Of a stretch of 64,000 nt of DNA, positions 25,848 to 34,434 are shown piece after piece. Made by a program: the position numbers and the translations under genes. The notes below the pieces were generated by a model. That model made no database searches, was not told the DNA's origin, and saw nothing but the letters and a program-made list of their open reading frames with translations. The stretch is from Streptomyces sp. A012304 (lineage in GTDB: Bacteria > Actinomycetota > Actinomycetes > Streptomycetales > Streptomycetaceae). The stretch is from assembly GCF_026008495.1 (NCBI RefSeq), contig NZ_BQUN01000098.1, positions 357,538 to 421,537 on the forward strand, written 5' to 3'. Within the stretch, counting starts at the first letter, position 1; each line of letters starts with the position of its first letter.

Positions 25848-26939
25848 ATGAGCGATGAGCCGGTGCTGCACGTGAAGGGCCGGGTCCTGGTGGGCCCGCA
25901 GGACATCCGCGACGACCTCTGGGTCGTCGACGGCCGGATCACCTACGACCGGCCGGCCGCCGCCCGTGACGTCCGCACGGTGGCGGGCTGGGCGCTGCCC
26001 GGCCTGGTCGACGCCCACTGCCACGTGGGCCTCGGCGCCCACGGGCCGGTCGACACGGACGTGGCGGAGAAGCAGGCGCTGTCGGACCGGGACGCCGGGA
26101 CCCTGTTGATCCGCGACGCGGGCTCGCCCTCCGACACCCGCTGGATCGACGACCGCGAGGACCTCCCGAAGATCATCCGGGCCGGTCGGCACATCGCCCG
26201 CACCCGCCGCTACATCCGTGGCTACGCCCACGAGATCGAACCGGAGGACCTGGTCGCCTACGTCGCCCGCGAGGCGCGGCGCGGCGACGGCTGGGTGAAG
26301 CTGGTGGGCGACTGGATCGACCGCGAGGTCGGCGACCTGGCGGCGTGCTGGCCCCGCGACGCCGTGGAGGCGGCGATCGCGCAGGCCCACCGCCTGGGCG
26401 CGCGGGTCACCGCCCACTGCTTCGCGGAGGACTCCCTCCGGGACCTGGTCGAGGCCGGCATCGACTGCGTCGAACACGCGACGGGCCTGACGGACGACCT
26501 GATCCCGCTGTTCGCCACGCACGGCGTCGCGATCGTCCCCACCCTGGTCAACATCGCCACCTTCCCGAAACTGGCCGCCGGCGGCGAGAGCAAGTACCCG
26601 CAGTGGTCGGCCCACATGCGCCGCCTGCACGCCCGCCGCTACGACACCGTCCGCAACGCCCACGACGCCGGCATCCCCGTGTACGTGGGCACGGACGCGG
26701 GCGGCGCGCTCCCGCACGGCCTGGTGGCCGAGGAGGTCGCGGAACTGGTCACCGCCGGCATCCCCCCGGTCCAGGCCCTCGCGGCGACGACCTGGTCCGC
26801 CCGCCGGTGGCTCGGCCGCCCCGGCCTGGACGAGGGCGCCCCGGCCGACCTGGTGGTGTACGAACAGGACCCCCGTACGGACGTCCGCGTGCTGGGCGCC
26901 CCGCTGCGGGTGGTGGTGAACGGACGAGTCGTCGGCTGA
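25848..26939 (+). CDS. Amidohydrolase-family metal-dependent hydrolase
   Basis: 363-aa TIM-barrel hydrolase of the imidazolonepropionase/prolidase-like group. Metal motifs: DAHCHVG after beta-strand 1, HCFAED and CVEHATGL for the middle His residues, and GTDAGGALPHG with the catalytic Asp. ATG 25848 follows AAGGTG at 6 nt, 14 bp after the ATPase stop, so it is probably in the transporter operon. Together with the importer it may hydrolyse an imported amino-acid derivative (inference). Confidence 0.85.
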   Translation: MSDEPVLHVKGRVLVGPQDIRDDLWVVDGRITYDRPAAARDVRTVAGWALPGLVDAHCHVGLGAHGPVDTDVAEKQALSDRDAGTLLIRDAGSPSDTRWIDDREDLPKIIRAGRHIARTRRYIRGYAHEIEPEDLVAYVAREARRGDGWVKLVGDWIDREVGDLAACWPRDAVEAAIAQAHRLGARVTAHCFAEDSLRDLVEAGIDCVEHATGLTDDLIPLFATHGVAIVPTLVNIATFPKLAAGGESKYPQWSAHMRRLHARRYDTVRNAHDAGIPVYVGTDAGGALPHGLVAEEVAELVTAGIPPVQALAATTWSARRWLGRPGLDEGAPADLVVYEQDPRTDVRVLGAPLRVVVNGRVVG

Positions 26940-26988
26940 CCCTCTCCTCAGCGGGGCCTGCCCGGTCCGGGCCGAGCTTCGGGAAGGT

Positions 26989-28050
26989 CTAGCGGGCGGT
27001 CAGTGCCAGGGCGCGGTCCAGGGTCTGCAGGAAGCCGTTCACCGTTGCCCGGTCCCGCACCGCCAGTCGCAGCCACTTCTCGTCCAGGCCCGGGAAGGTG
27101 TCCCCGCGGCGGACCGCGTAGCCCAGGGTGCGCAGATGCCCGCGGACGGCTGCCGCCCGGTCCAGCCGGACCAGGACGAACGGTCCCTCCGCCGGCTCGA
27201 CCACCCGCAGCCCGTCGGAGGCGAACTCGGCGAGACCGGCGACGAGATGGGCCCGGTCGGCGGCGACGCGGTGCGCCGCGTGTGCCGCCTCGGCCAGCGC
27301 CCGCGGCGACACACACGCCTCCGCCGCCGCCAGCGCCGGCGTGGACACCGGCCACAGCGGCTGGGCCCGCTCCAGCTCCGCGATCGTCTCCGCGGCGGCG
27401 AGGACGTAACCGATGCGCAGCCCCGCCAGACCCCAAGTCTTGGTCAGGCTGCGCAGCACGACCAGGCCGGGCACGTCCGTGCGGTCCGCCAGCGCCTCCC
27501 GCTCACCCGGCACCGCGTCCATGAACGCCTCGTCCACCACCAGCGTCCGCCCCGGCCGGGCCAGCCGGGCCACCGTCTCCGCCGGATGCAGCACCGACGT
27601 GGGGTTCGTCGGGTTGCCGATCACCACCAGGTCGGCGTCCTCCGGGACGGCCGCCGGGTCCAGCCGGAAACCGTCCTCGGCCCGCAGCAGCACCCGGCCG
27701 ACGTCGTGCCCCGCGTCCCGCAGCGCCGCCTCCGGCTCCGTGAACTGCGGATGCACCACCACCGGCCGACGGACCTTCAGGGCGCGCGCCAGCAGCACGA
27801 ACGCCTCCGCCGCACCCGCCGTCAGCAGCACCCGCTCGGCCGGCAGCCCGTGCCGCGCCGCCACCGCCGCCCGCGCGGCCCGCCCGTCCGGGTAGGCCGC
27901 GAGGCCGGTCAGCGACGCGGCGATGTGCGCGCGCAGCCACGCGGGGGGCGTGTCCGCGCGGACGTTGACGGCGAGGTCGACGAGCGCCGAGCCGTCGTCG
28001 CGCACCTCGGCGTCGCCGTGGTGCCGCAGATCGTGCCCGTCAGTGTGCAT
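26989..28050 (-). CDS. cobC: Threonine-phosphate decarboxylase-like aminotransferase of cobalamin synthesis
   Basis: 353-aa class I/II PLP enzyme. Motifs: NPTNPTSVLHP, VDEAFMDAVPGE and Schiff-base Lys in SLTKTWGLAGLRIGY. In this operon it should make (R)-1-amino-2-propanol phosphate for the nucleotide-loop linker with CobD. Start is uncertain: ATGs at 28080, 28065, 28056 and 28050 are all in frame within the His-rich 3' end of cbiX; GGCGGA is 7 nt before 28050, which gives an 11-nt overlap and MHTDGHDLRHHGD as start. Last gene of the cob operon. Confidence 0.85.
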   Translation of the reverse strand: MHTDGHDLRHHGDAEVRDDGSALVDLAVNVRADTPPAWLRAHIAASLTGLAAYPDGRAARAAVAARHGLPAERVLLTAGAAEAFVLLARALKVRRPVVVHPQFTEPEAALRDAGHDVGRVLLRAEDGFRLDPAAVPEDADLVVIGNPTNPTSVLHPAETVARLARPGRTLVVDEAFMDAVPGEREALADRTDVPGLVVLRSLTKTWGLAGLRIGYVLAAAETIAELERAQPLWPVSTPALAAAEACVSPRALAEAAHAAHRVAADRAHLVAGLAEFASDGLRVVEPAEGPFVLVRLDRAAAVRGHLRTLGYAVRRGDTFPGLDEKWLRLAVRDRATVNGFLQTLDRALALTAR

Positions 28051-28972
28051 GGGCATGTCCGCCATGGTGGTGGTGCCCATGACCGTGGTGGTGGCCGTCG
28101 TCGTCCGGGTGGAAGTGCGGCTGCTGCGGCATGCCCACCTTGTCCTCGAAGCCCGGCAGCGCGATGCGGTACACGCACGAGTCGCAGTTCATCCGCAGAT
28201 CACCCTTGACGGCCTCCTGGTACCGCTCCATCACCAGGTCCAGCAGCTCCGGCTCGGGCCCGATGACGTCCGCCGACCGCACCTCGACCTCCGGGTGCGC
28301 GGCCGCCCAGCCCTCCGTCTGCTGCCGCACCCGGTCCGGCAGGATCCCGGTGAACAGGAAGTAGGGCAGCACGACGATCCGCTTCGCGCCCAGCTGCCGG
28401 CACCGGTCGAGCCCGCTCGGCACGTCCGGCGCCGCCAGCGACACGAACGCCGTCTCCACGCCCGCGTACCCGCGCCCCTCCCACAGCAGCCGCGCCGCCT
28501 TGTGCACCTCGGCGTTGGCGTCCGGGTCGGTCGACCCGCGCCCCACCAGCAGCACCGTCACATCGGCCCGGTCCTCGGGAGCGCGCCCAGACTCGACGCC
28601 CAGCGCCTCGTCCAGCCGCCGCTCCAGCACGTTCAACAGTGCCGGGTGCGGGCCCAGCGGACGGCCGTAGGAGTACGAGATCCCCGGGTGCCGCTCCTTC
28701 TCCCGGGCCAGCGCCGCCGGGATGTCCCCCTTGGCGTGCCCGGCGGACACCAGCATCAGCGGCACGGCGGCGAACCGCCGCACCCCCCGCTCCACCAGCT
28801 CGGTGACGGCCTCGCCCAGCGGTGGCGGGGACAGTTCGATGAAGCCGCCCGCCACGGGCAGGTCGGGGTTGCGGCGCCCCAACTCCCGTACGAAGTCGCG
28901 GAACGCCTCGGCTCCGGCGTCGTCCCGGGTGCCATGGCCGGCGATGAGCAGGGCGGGCGGCGGGGTGGTCAC
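28040..28972 (-). CDS. cbiX: Sirohydrochlorin chelatase, long CbiX with His-rich tail
   Basis: 310-aa chelatase with two CbiX repeats: the first with GHGTRDDAGAEAF and VPLMLVSAGHAKGDIP, the second with LVGRGSTDPDANAEV. Near the C-terminus MNCDSCVYR resembles the redox/Fe-S CxxC of long CbiX proteins. The protein ends in GHHHGHGHHHHGGHAHAH, a metal-binding tail. GTG 28972 has AAGGAG at 5-6 nt and overlaps the cobH stop (GTGA). It should insert cobalt (or possibly iron or nickel) into sirohydrochlorin; see the finding on coexistence with CobN. Confidence 0.93.
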   Translation of the reverse strand: MTTPPPALLIAGHGTRDDAGAEAFRDFVRELGRRNPDLPVAGGFIELSPPPLGEAVTELVERGVRRFAAVPLMLVSAGHAKGDIPAALAREKERHPGISYSYGRPLGPHPALLNVLERRLDEALGVESGRAPEDRADVTVLLVGRGSTDPDANAEVHKAARLLWEGRGYAGVETAFVSLAAPDVPSGLDRCRQLGAKRIVVLPYFLFTGILPDRVRQQTEGWAAAHPEVEVRSADVIGPEPELLDLVMERYQEAVKGDLRMNCDSCVYRIALPGFEDKVGMPQQPHFHPDDDGHHHGHGHHHHGGHAHAH

Positions 28973-29559
28973 GGTTTCTCCTTCGAGTGGGAAAGGGGGT
29001 GGTACAGCAGGGCGTTGAGCGCGGCGGCGGCCACCGCCGACCCGCCCTTCTCGGACACGTTGCTCACGGCGGGCAGCCCGCTCTCGCGCAGCGCGGCCTT
29101 CGACTCGGCCGCCCCGACGAAACCGACGGGCAGCCCGATGACGAGCGCGGGGGAGGCGTCCAGGGTCAGCAGCTCCTCCAGCGCGGTCGGCGCGCAGCCG
29201 ATCACCCACAGGGCGCCGGGCCCGACCTGCTCGTGGGCGAGCCGCATCGCGTGCGCGGAACGGGTGAGCCCCGGCCCGGAAACGGCGTCCTTCAGCCGGC
29301 AGACGGTCTCCCGGCGCGTGATGCCGGCCGCGACCATCTCCACGTCCACGACCACGGGCGCCCCGGCGTGCAGCGCGGCGTGCGCCCGCTCCAGGTCGCC
29401 CTCGTCCATGACGAGGTCGCTCGCGTACTCCAGGTCGGCGGCGGAGTGGATGACCCGCTCCACCACCGCCCGGGTCAGCGGAGCGAAGTGCGAGGTGTCC
29501 AGGCGGGCGCGCAGCCGCCGGAAGGACTCCTGCTCGATGGGGTGGACCACGCGGTTCAC
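28969..29559 (-). CDS. cobH: Precorrin-8X methylmutase
   Basis: 196-aa enzyme moving the C11 methyl to C12 to give hydrogenobyrinate. The family start VHPIEQESFRRLRARLD, the catalytic-His region RVIHSAADLEYA, and GLPVGFVGAAESK are all present. GTG 29559 has AGGAGGG at 7 nt and shares GTGA with the cobJ stop. Full length (about 200 aa). Confidence 0.95.
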   Translation of the reverse strand: MNRVVHPIEQESFRRLRARLDTSHFAPLTRAVVERVIHSAADLEYASDLVMDEGDLERAHAALHAGAPVVVDVEMVAAGITRRETVCRLKDAVSGPGLTRSAHAMRLAHEQVGPGALWVIGCAPTALEELLTLDASPALVIGLPVGFVGAAESKAALRESGLPAVSNVSEKGGSAVAAAALNALLYHPLSHSKEKP

Positions 29560-31253
29560 TCGGTTCCCTCCTGCCAGCGGTAGCCGCGCGGTGTCACCAT
29601 GCGGCCGGCGATGTTCCGGGTCGCCGTGTTGCCCACGGTCACGACCGTCATCATGTCGACCGTCGCCGGATCGAGGTCGGCGAGGGTCGTCACCCGGCTC
29701 GTCCCGTCCGGCCGCGAGGCGTTGCGCACGACCCCGACCGGCGTGGCCGGATCCCGGTGCCCGGCGAGGATCGCGAGCGCCTTCGGCAGCTGCCAGTCGC
29801 GGCCCCGGCTGCGCGGGTTGTAGAAGGTCACGACGATGTCCGCCTCGGCCGCCGCCCGCACCCGCCGCTCGATGACCTCCCACGGCGTGTGCAGATCGGA
29901 CAGGCTGATCGACACGTGGTCGTGCCCCAGCGGCGCGCCCAGCAGCGCGGCGGCGGCCAGCGCCGCGGTCACCCCCGGCACCCCGACGACGTCGATGTCG
30001 TCGGACGCCTCGGCGAGCGCCGGCGAGGCCATGGCGTACACGCCCGCGTCGCCGCTGCCGATCAGCGCGACGGCCTGCCCGGCACGCGCCTCGGCGACGG
30101 CGGTGCGCGCCCGCTCCTCCTCCGCGCCGAGCCCCGACTCCAGGATCCGGGTGCCGGGCCGCAGCAGGTCACGGATCTGGTCGACGTACTGGTCGAGGCC
30201 GACGAGCACCGCGGCACGCTCCAGCTCCGCCTTCGCGCGCGGCGTCAGCAGGTCCCGCGCGCCCGGCCCCAGCCCGACCACCGCGAGCCGCCCGCGCCCC
30301 GGACGCCGTACGACCGCGCAGGTCGCCATGGCGGGCAGCCCGTCGGCGCGCTCCGACTTCCGCTTGGGCACGAGGAGTTCACCGCCGCGCACCAGCGCCG
30401 CCGCCTCCGCGACGGAAGGGGTGCCGACGGCGGCGAGGGGCGCGTCCGACGGGTTCGGCACCTGGACGGCGGCCAGTTCCTCGGCGGAGTACGTCACCAC
30501 GGGCACCCCGAGCCGCGCGGCGGCCTCACGGATGCCCGGCTCCCGCGACTTGGCGTCGACGGTGGCGAGCTCGGCGACGGAGCGCACCGACAGGCCCGCC
30601 TCCCGCACCGCGTCCTCCACCAGCCCGAGGACCTCCTCGGCCGGGGCCCCCTTGGACGCGCCGACCCCCACCACGAGCGTCGGCGGCCGCAGCAGGACCT
30701 CCCGCTCACCGGGCTGCACCGCCCGGTCCGTCACCCGCACGGTGTACGCGCACCCGCCCCGCCGGGCGAACGGCAGTGGCGGCAGCGGCCACGCCACCTC
30801 CGTGTCCAGCGCGACCGGCTCCCCGTCCAGCAGGGCACGTGTCACCCCGGCGACGTCCCCCTCGACCGGCAGCCCCAGGGTGTCCAGACCGGCGATCCCC
30901 ACGGCGTCGGTGGCCGTGGTCACGACGGGCTCGGCCCCCAGCACCGCGCCGACCTCCCGGGCCAGCCCGTTCGCGCCGCCCGCGTGCCCGCCGACCAGCG
31001 AGACCGCGAACCGGCCCGCCTCGTCGACGCACACCACACCCGGGTCGGACGCCTTGTCGGCGAGCAGCGGCGCGAGCAGCCGTACGACGGCTCCCGTGGC
31101 CAGGAAGCACACGAGCTGCTCGCACTCCGCGAACGCCCGCCGCACGGCGTCCCCGACGGGACCCTCGTACACGCGCGTGCGCTCCGGCCACGCCGCGGCC
31201 AGCCGGTCGCGCGCCGCCGCTCCCGCCGCGGTGGCGGAAATGAGGCCGATCAC
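29556..31253 (-). CDS. cobJ: CbiG-CobJ fusion: cobalt-precorrin-5A hydrolase/precorrin-3B C17-methyltransferase
   Basis: 565-aa bifunctional protein. Residues 1 to about 325 are CbiG-like: VIGLISATAAGAAARDRL start, GGHAGGANGLAREV, then the CbiG C-domain GVGASKGAPAEEV. From about 340, RLAVVGLGPGARDLLTP opens a SAM-dependent tetrapyrrole methylase with SGDAGVYAMASP and GVPGVTAALAAAALLGAPLGHD, the C17-methyltransferase. GTG 31253 follows GAAGGAG at 7 nt and overlaps the cobL stop (GTGA). Such fusions are common in actinomycetes. No separate cobG or cbiD is in the window. Confidence 0.93.
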   Translation of the reverse strand: MIGLISATAAGAAARDRLAAAWPERTRVYEGPVGDAVRRAFAECEQLVCFLATGAVVRLLAPLLADKASDPGVVCVDEAGRFAVSLVGGHAGGANGLAREVGAVLGAEPVVTTATDAVGIAGLDTLGLPVEGDVAGVTRALLDGEPVALDTEVAWPLPPLPFARRGGCAYTVRVTDRAVQPGEREVLLRPPTLVVGVGASKGAPAEEVLGLVEDAVREAGLSVRSVAELATVDAKSREPGIREAAARLGVPVVTYSAEELAAVQVPNPSDAPLAAVGTPSVAEAAALVRGGELLVPKRKSERADGLPAMATCAVVRRPGRGRLAVVGLGPGARDLLTPRAKAELERAAVLVGLDQYVDQIRDLLRPGTRILESGLGAEEERARTAVAEARAGQAVALIGSGDAGVYAMASPALAEASDDIDVVGVPGVTAALAAAALLGAPLGHDHVSISLSDLHTPWEVIERRVRAAAEADIVVTFYNPRSRGRDWQLPKALAILAGHRDPATPVGVVRNASRPDGTSRVTTLADLDPATVDMMTVVTVGNTATRNIAGRMVTPRGYRWQEGTE

Positions 31254-32512
31254 TGAGCAACTCCTTCTCCGTCGGAAGGGGTTCGCGAACCGTTCCGGGA
31301 ACCCCACAGCAGAAAAACGGGATTGGTGGCGGCGAGCCGGGTCACGTCCCCCGGCAGCGGCGCCAGCCGCGACGACTGCAACAGCACGCCGTCGCAGTCG
31401 AACCCGGCGCCGGTGAGCGCGGCCCGCGCCGCCGGCACCCGGTCCAGCGCGGCCATCGCGACGACCACCGTCCGCCGCGCCCGCCGCGCACACGCCGCCA
31501 CGATGCCGGGCAGCTCACGCCCGCCGCCGCCGACGAACACCGCGTCCGGATCGTCCAGCGCGTCCAGCACGTCCGGCGCCGTCCCGTGCACCACGTGCAC
31601 ATCGACCCCGTGCAGGGCGGCGTTGGCGCGGATCCGCCCGACGCCGTCCTCGGCCTTCTCGACGGCGCTGACGGCCGCCCCCAGCCGCGCGCACTCCACG
31701 GCCACCGACCCCGACCCGGAACCGACGTCCCACACCAGGTCACCGACGCGCGGGCCGAGCCGGGCCAGCGCCAGCGCCCGCACCTCGAACTTGGTGATCA
31801 TCGAGTCGCGGTGGGCGAAGTCGCCCTCGTCCAGCGCCCATCCGGCGGGCCGGACCACCGGCCCCGCGAGCGTGCGGGCCGGCCCGAGCGCCCGCGCCTC
31901 GTCCAGGCACAGCACGACACTCACCGCCGCACCCCAGTCCCGGTCCGCGGCCTCGGCGGGCGTCACCCGCTCCACCCGCTCACGCACCGGGTCGCCCAGC
32001 GCCGACGCGACGACCAGGACCCGCCCCGGCGCGGTCCGGGCGAGCGCGGCGCCCAGCTCGGCCGGGCCGGCGCCCGGACCGGTGAGGACCGCGACCTTCG
32101 GATGCGCCCGGCACACCCGCACGGCCGTCCGGGCGTCCCGCCCGTGCGCGCTGACCACCACGGCGTCGTCCCAGGCCAGCCCGAGCCGGGCGAAGGCGGT
32201 GGCGACGGAGGAGACCCCGGGCCGGACATCGAGACGGTCGGAGCCGAACCGCTCGGCCAGCGCCCGCACGATCCCGAAGAACCCCGGGTCACCGGAGGCC
32301 AGCACCACCACCCGCCGGTCCGCGCCGACATACTCGGCCACCGTGTCCAGGGCGGGCGCCAGCGGCCCGAGCACCACCCGCTCGGCGCCCGCCGGGAGCC
32401 GTACGGCGTCCAGGTGCCGCCGCCCGCCGACGACGAGGTCCGCCCCCACGAGAACGTCCTCGGCGACCGGCGCCCCGGTTCCCGCGCCCGCCACCGTGAT
32501 CGGGCGGCTCAC
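31250..32512 (-). CDS. cobL: Precorrin-6B C5,15-methyltransferase (decarboxylating)
   Basis: 420-aa CbiE-CbiT fusion. N-terminal methylase (ASGDPGFFGIVRALAERFGSD, HGRD) methylates C5; C-terminal CbiT Rossmann domain (VWDVGSGSGSVAVECARLG, VFVGGGGRELPGIV) methylates C15 and decarboxylates the C12 acetate. GTG 32512 overlaps the cobM stop as GTGA. Confidence 0.94.
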   Translation of the reverse strand: MSRPITVAGAGTGAPVAEDVLVGADLVVGGRRHLDAVRLPAGAERVVLGPLAPALDTVAEYVGADRRVVVLASGDPGFFGIVRALAERFGSDRLDVRPGVSSVATAFARLGLAWDDAVVVSAHGRDARTAVRVCRAHPKVAVLTGPGAGPAELGAALARTAPGRVLVVASALGDPVRERVERVTPAEAADRDWGAAVSVVLCLDEARALGPARTLAGPVVRPAGWALDEGDFAHRDSMITKFEVRALALARLGPRVGDLVWDVGSGSGSVAVECARLGAAVSAVEKAEDGVGRIRANAALHGVDVHVVHGTAPDVLDALDDPDAVFVGGGGRELPGIVAACARRARRTVVVAMAALDRVPAARAALTGAGFDCDGVLLQSSRLAPLPGDVTRLAATNPVFLLWGSRNGSRTPSDGEGVAQ

Positions 32513-33327
32513 GTACTCGCACCCCGCTCGCGGAGCGCCCTGCGGGCGGCCGGGTCGGCCTTGCGGTACCCGTGGAAGTGGCCCGGGTGGTACAGGTGCG
32601 AGCGGGTGCCGTGCGCGTCGAGGGCCGGGCCGACCAGGAACAGCGTGTGCTTCCACAGCTTGTGCTCCTTGACCGTCTCCTCCAGCGTGCCCACCGTGCA
32701 CCGCACGACCAGCTCCTCCGGCCAGGTCGCCTGGTAGGCGATCACGACCGGGGTGGAGGTCGGGTAGCCGCCCTCCAGCAGCTCCCGCACGAGCTGCCCG
32801 CTGCGGGCGGCCGACAGGAAGACGGCCATGGTCGTGCCGTGCCGGGCGAACTCCCGCACCTCCTCCCCGGGCGGCATCGGCGTCTTGCCGCCGCCGAGCC
32901 GGGTGAGGATCACCGACTGCGCCACCTCGGGGATCGTCAGCTCGCGCTGCGCCAGGGCGGCGACGGCGGAGAACGACGAGACCCCCGGCACCACCTCGGT
33001 CGCGATGCCGATCTCGGCACACCGGTCGAGCTGCTCCTGCGTGCCGCCCCACAGCGCGGGGTCCCCGGAGTGGATCCGGGCGACCCGCAGGCCCTCGTCC
33101 AGGGCCCGCTGGTACACGGCGACGACGTCCTCCAGGGACATGGTCGCCGAGTCGAGGACCTCCGCGTCCTCCCGCGCGTGCTCCAGCACCTCGGCCTGGA
33201 CCAGGCTCGCGGCCCAGATCACCACATCGGCGTCGGCGATGGCACGCGCGGCCCGGAACGTCAGCAGATCGGCGGCGCCGGGACCGGCACCGACGAAGGT
33301 CACCTTGCCGGCGGGGGCGTCAGCCAT
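32509..33327 (-). CDS. cobM: Precorrin-4 C11-methyltransferase
   Basis: 272-aa SAM-dependent tetrapyrrole methylase. KVTFVGAGPGAADLLTFRA at the start, RIHSGDPALWGGTQEQ and EVVPGVSSFSAVAALAQREL are the family motifs. ATG 33327 (MADAPAGK) has GAGAGGA about 9 nt upstream. The frame stays open to 33648 but that extension is low-complexity and contains the repeat described below. It is the only cob gene not overlapping its upstream neighbour. Confidence 0.94.
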   Translation of the reverse strand: MADAPAGKVTFVGAGPGAADLLTFRAARAIADADVVIWAASLVQAEVLEHAREDAEVLDSATMSLEDVVAVYQRALDEGLRVARIHSGDPALWGGTQEQLDRCAEIGIATEVVPGVSSFSAVAALAQRELTIPEVAQSVILTRLGGGKTPMPPGEEVREFARHGTTMAVFLSAARSGQLVRELLEGGYPTSTPVVIAYQATWPEELVVRCTVGTLEETVKEHKLWKHTLFLVGPALDAHGTRSHLYHPGHFHGYRKADPAARRALRERGAST

Positions 33328-33702
33328 GGATCGGGGTCCTCTCGTCACGGAGCTGGATACGGGGGGTGTGCGCGGCCGGGCCCGACACGGGCGTCCGCGC
33401 CGGGGACCGTGGGTGATCGGGGGGACCCCCCTGGCCGCGCACGGCACCGGGGGGCACGACGGCCGCGCACCCGAGGCGGGCCCGACGGCGGCCGCGGCGA
33501 CGGCCGCCTTCGGGCAGAGCTGCGCGCACGACCTCGCGCCCTCCTTCGGGCAGGACTGCGCGCACGACGTCGCGGACGGCGGCACCACGTGGCTGCCCGA
33601 GGCCCACCACGACCACCCCGCCCGCGTGACCGTGCCGTGCACGGTCACCGGCGTGGTGCTCGTCCGGCCGGCGGTGGGCCTGCCGGGCCGACGGGCACGG
33701 TC
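33328..33702. other. 375-bp gap inside the cob operon
   Basis: Between cobI and cobM; all other junctions in the operon overlap. It contains two 32-bp direct repeats, no recognisable gene and no B12-box (no GCCACTG or AGCCAGG on the minus strand). It could hold a second promoter for the cobM-cobC half, an attenuator or a decayed gene. Confidence 0.6.
33507..33574. repeat. Two 32-bp direct repeats, 29/32 identical
   Basis: Copies at 33507-33538 and 33543-33574, both starting CCTTCGGGCAG and ending TCGCG, offset by 36 bp (a multiple of 3). Confidence 0.85.
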
Positions 33703-34434
33703 TCACAGCTTGCCGCCCCGCCCGCCGTCACGCCGCGCGGGCGCGATGAGCGTGGAGAGGTAGGGGAGGGGCTCCCCGTCCAGGTCGGCGGCCGGCCGGA
33801 CGGACTCCTCGGGCAGCCCGAGCGCCGACCCCCACACCGCGTCCCCGATCCGCCCGGTCTCCCGCAGCGCCTCGGCCACCTCGGCGGCCTGCCGGCCGAA
33901 CTTGTAGGCGACGACCGTGCCCGGCCCGGCGAGCGCGTCCTTCAGCACCGCGGAACCGGCGGTGACCGGCACCAGCGTCAACGGTTCGGTCCCCTCCGTC
34001 AGCACGGCTCCCGAGCGTGCCGCGAGGTCCTGCATGGCGGTGATCCCGGGCACGGTCTCCACGACGGTGCCCGGCACCAGCTCCACGATCGTCTGCGCGA
34101 GATACGTGAACGTCGAGTAGACGTTCGGGTCGCCGATGGTCGCGAAGGCCACGCTGCCGTGCCGGCCGAGCAGCTCGGCCACCCGCTGCCCGGCCGCGTC
34201 CCAGGCGGCCTCCCGCCGCGCCCGGTCGCTGCGCTCGTTCAGCGCGAACACGACCCGCACGACCTTCTCCACCGGCACGTAGTGCAGCACGGTGGCCTCC
34301 GCCCGCCCGCGCTCCCCGGTGTCCATCACCGGGACGACCACGACGTCGGCCGCCCGCAGCGCGTTGACGCCCTTGACGGTCACCAGCTCGGGATCCCCGG
34401 GCCCTACCCCGACTCCGACCAGCCTGCTGCTCAT
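33703..34434 (-). CDS. cobI: Precorrin-2 C20-methyltransferase
   Basis: 243-aa methylase giving precorrin-3A. The family start RLVGVGVGPGDPELVTVKG, ATIGDPNVYSTFTYL and ETVPGITAMQDLAARSG are present. ATG 34434 overlaps the cobB stop as ATGA. Its 3' end opens onto the 375-bp gap. Confidence 0.95.
   Translation of the reverse strand: MSSRLVGVGVGPGDPELVTVKGVNALRAADVVVVPVMDTGERGRAEATVLHYVPVEKVVRVVFALNERSDRARREAAWDAAGQRVAELLGRHGSVAFATIGDPNVYSTFTYLAQTIVELVPGTVVETVPGITAMQDLAARSGAVLTEGTEPLTLVPVTAGSAVLKDALAGPGTVVAYKFGRQAAEVAEALRETGRIGDAVWGSALGLPEESVRPAADLDGEPLPYLSTLIAPARRDGGRGGKL

Noticed and set aside
32509..33648. Longer CobM starting near 33648
   Set aside because: The extra residues are low-complexity and contain the DNA repeat; ATG 33327 has an RBS and matches family length.
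33328..33702. Second cobalamin riboswitch upstream of cobM
   Set aside because: No GCCACTG core or AGCCAGG B12 box on the minus strand.
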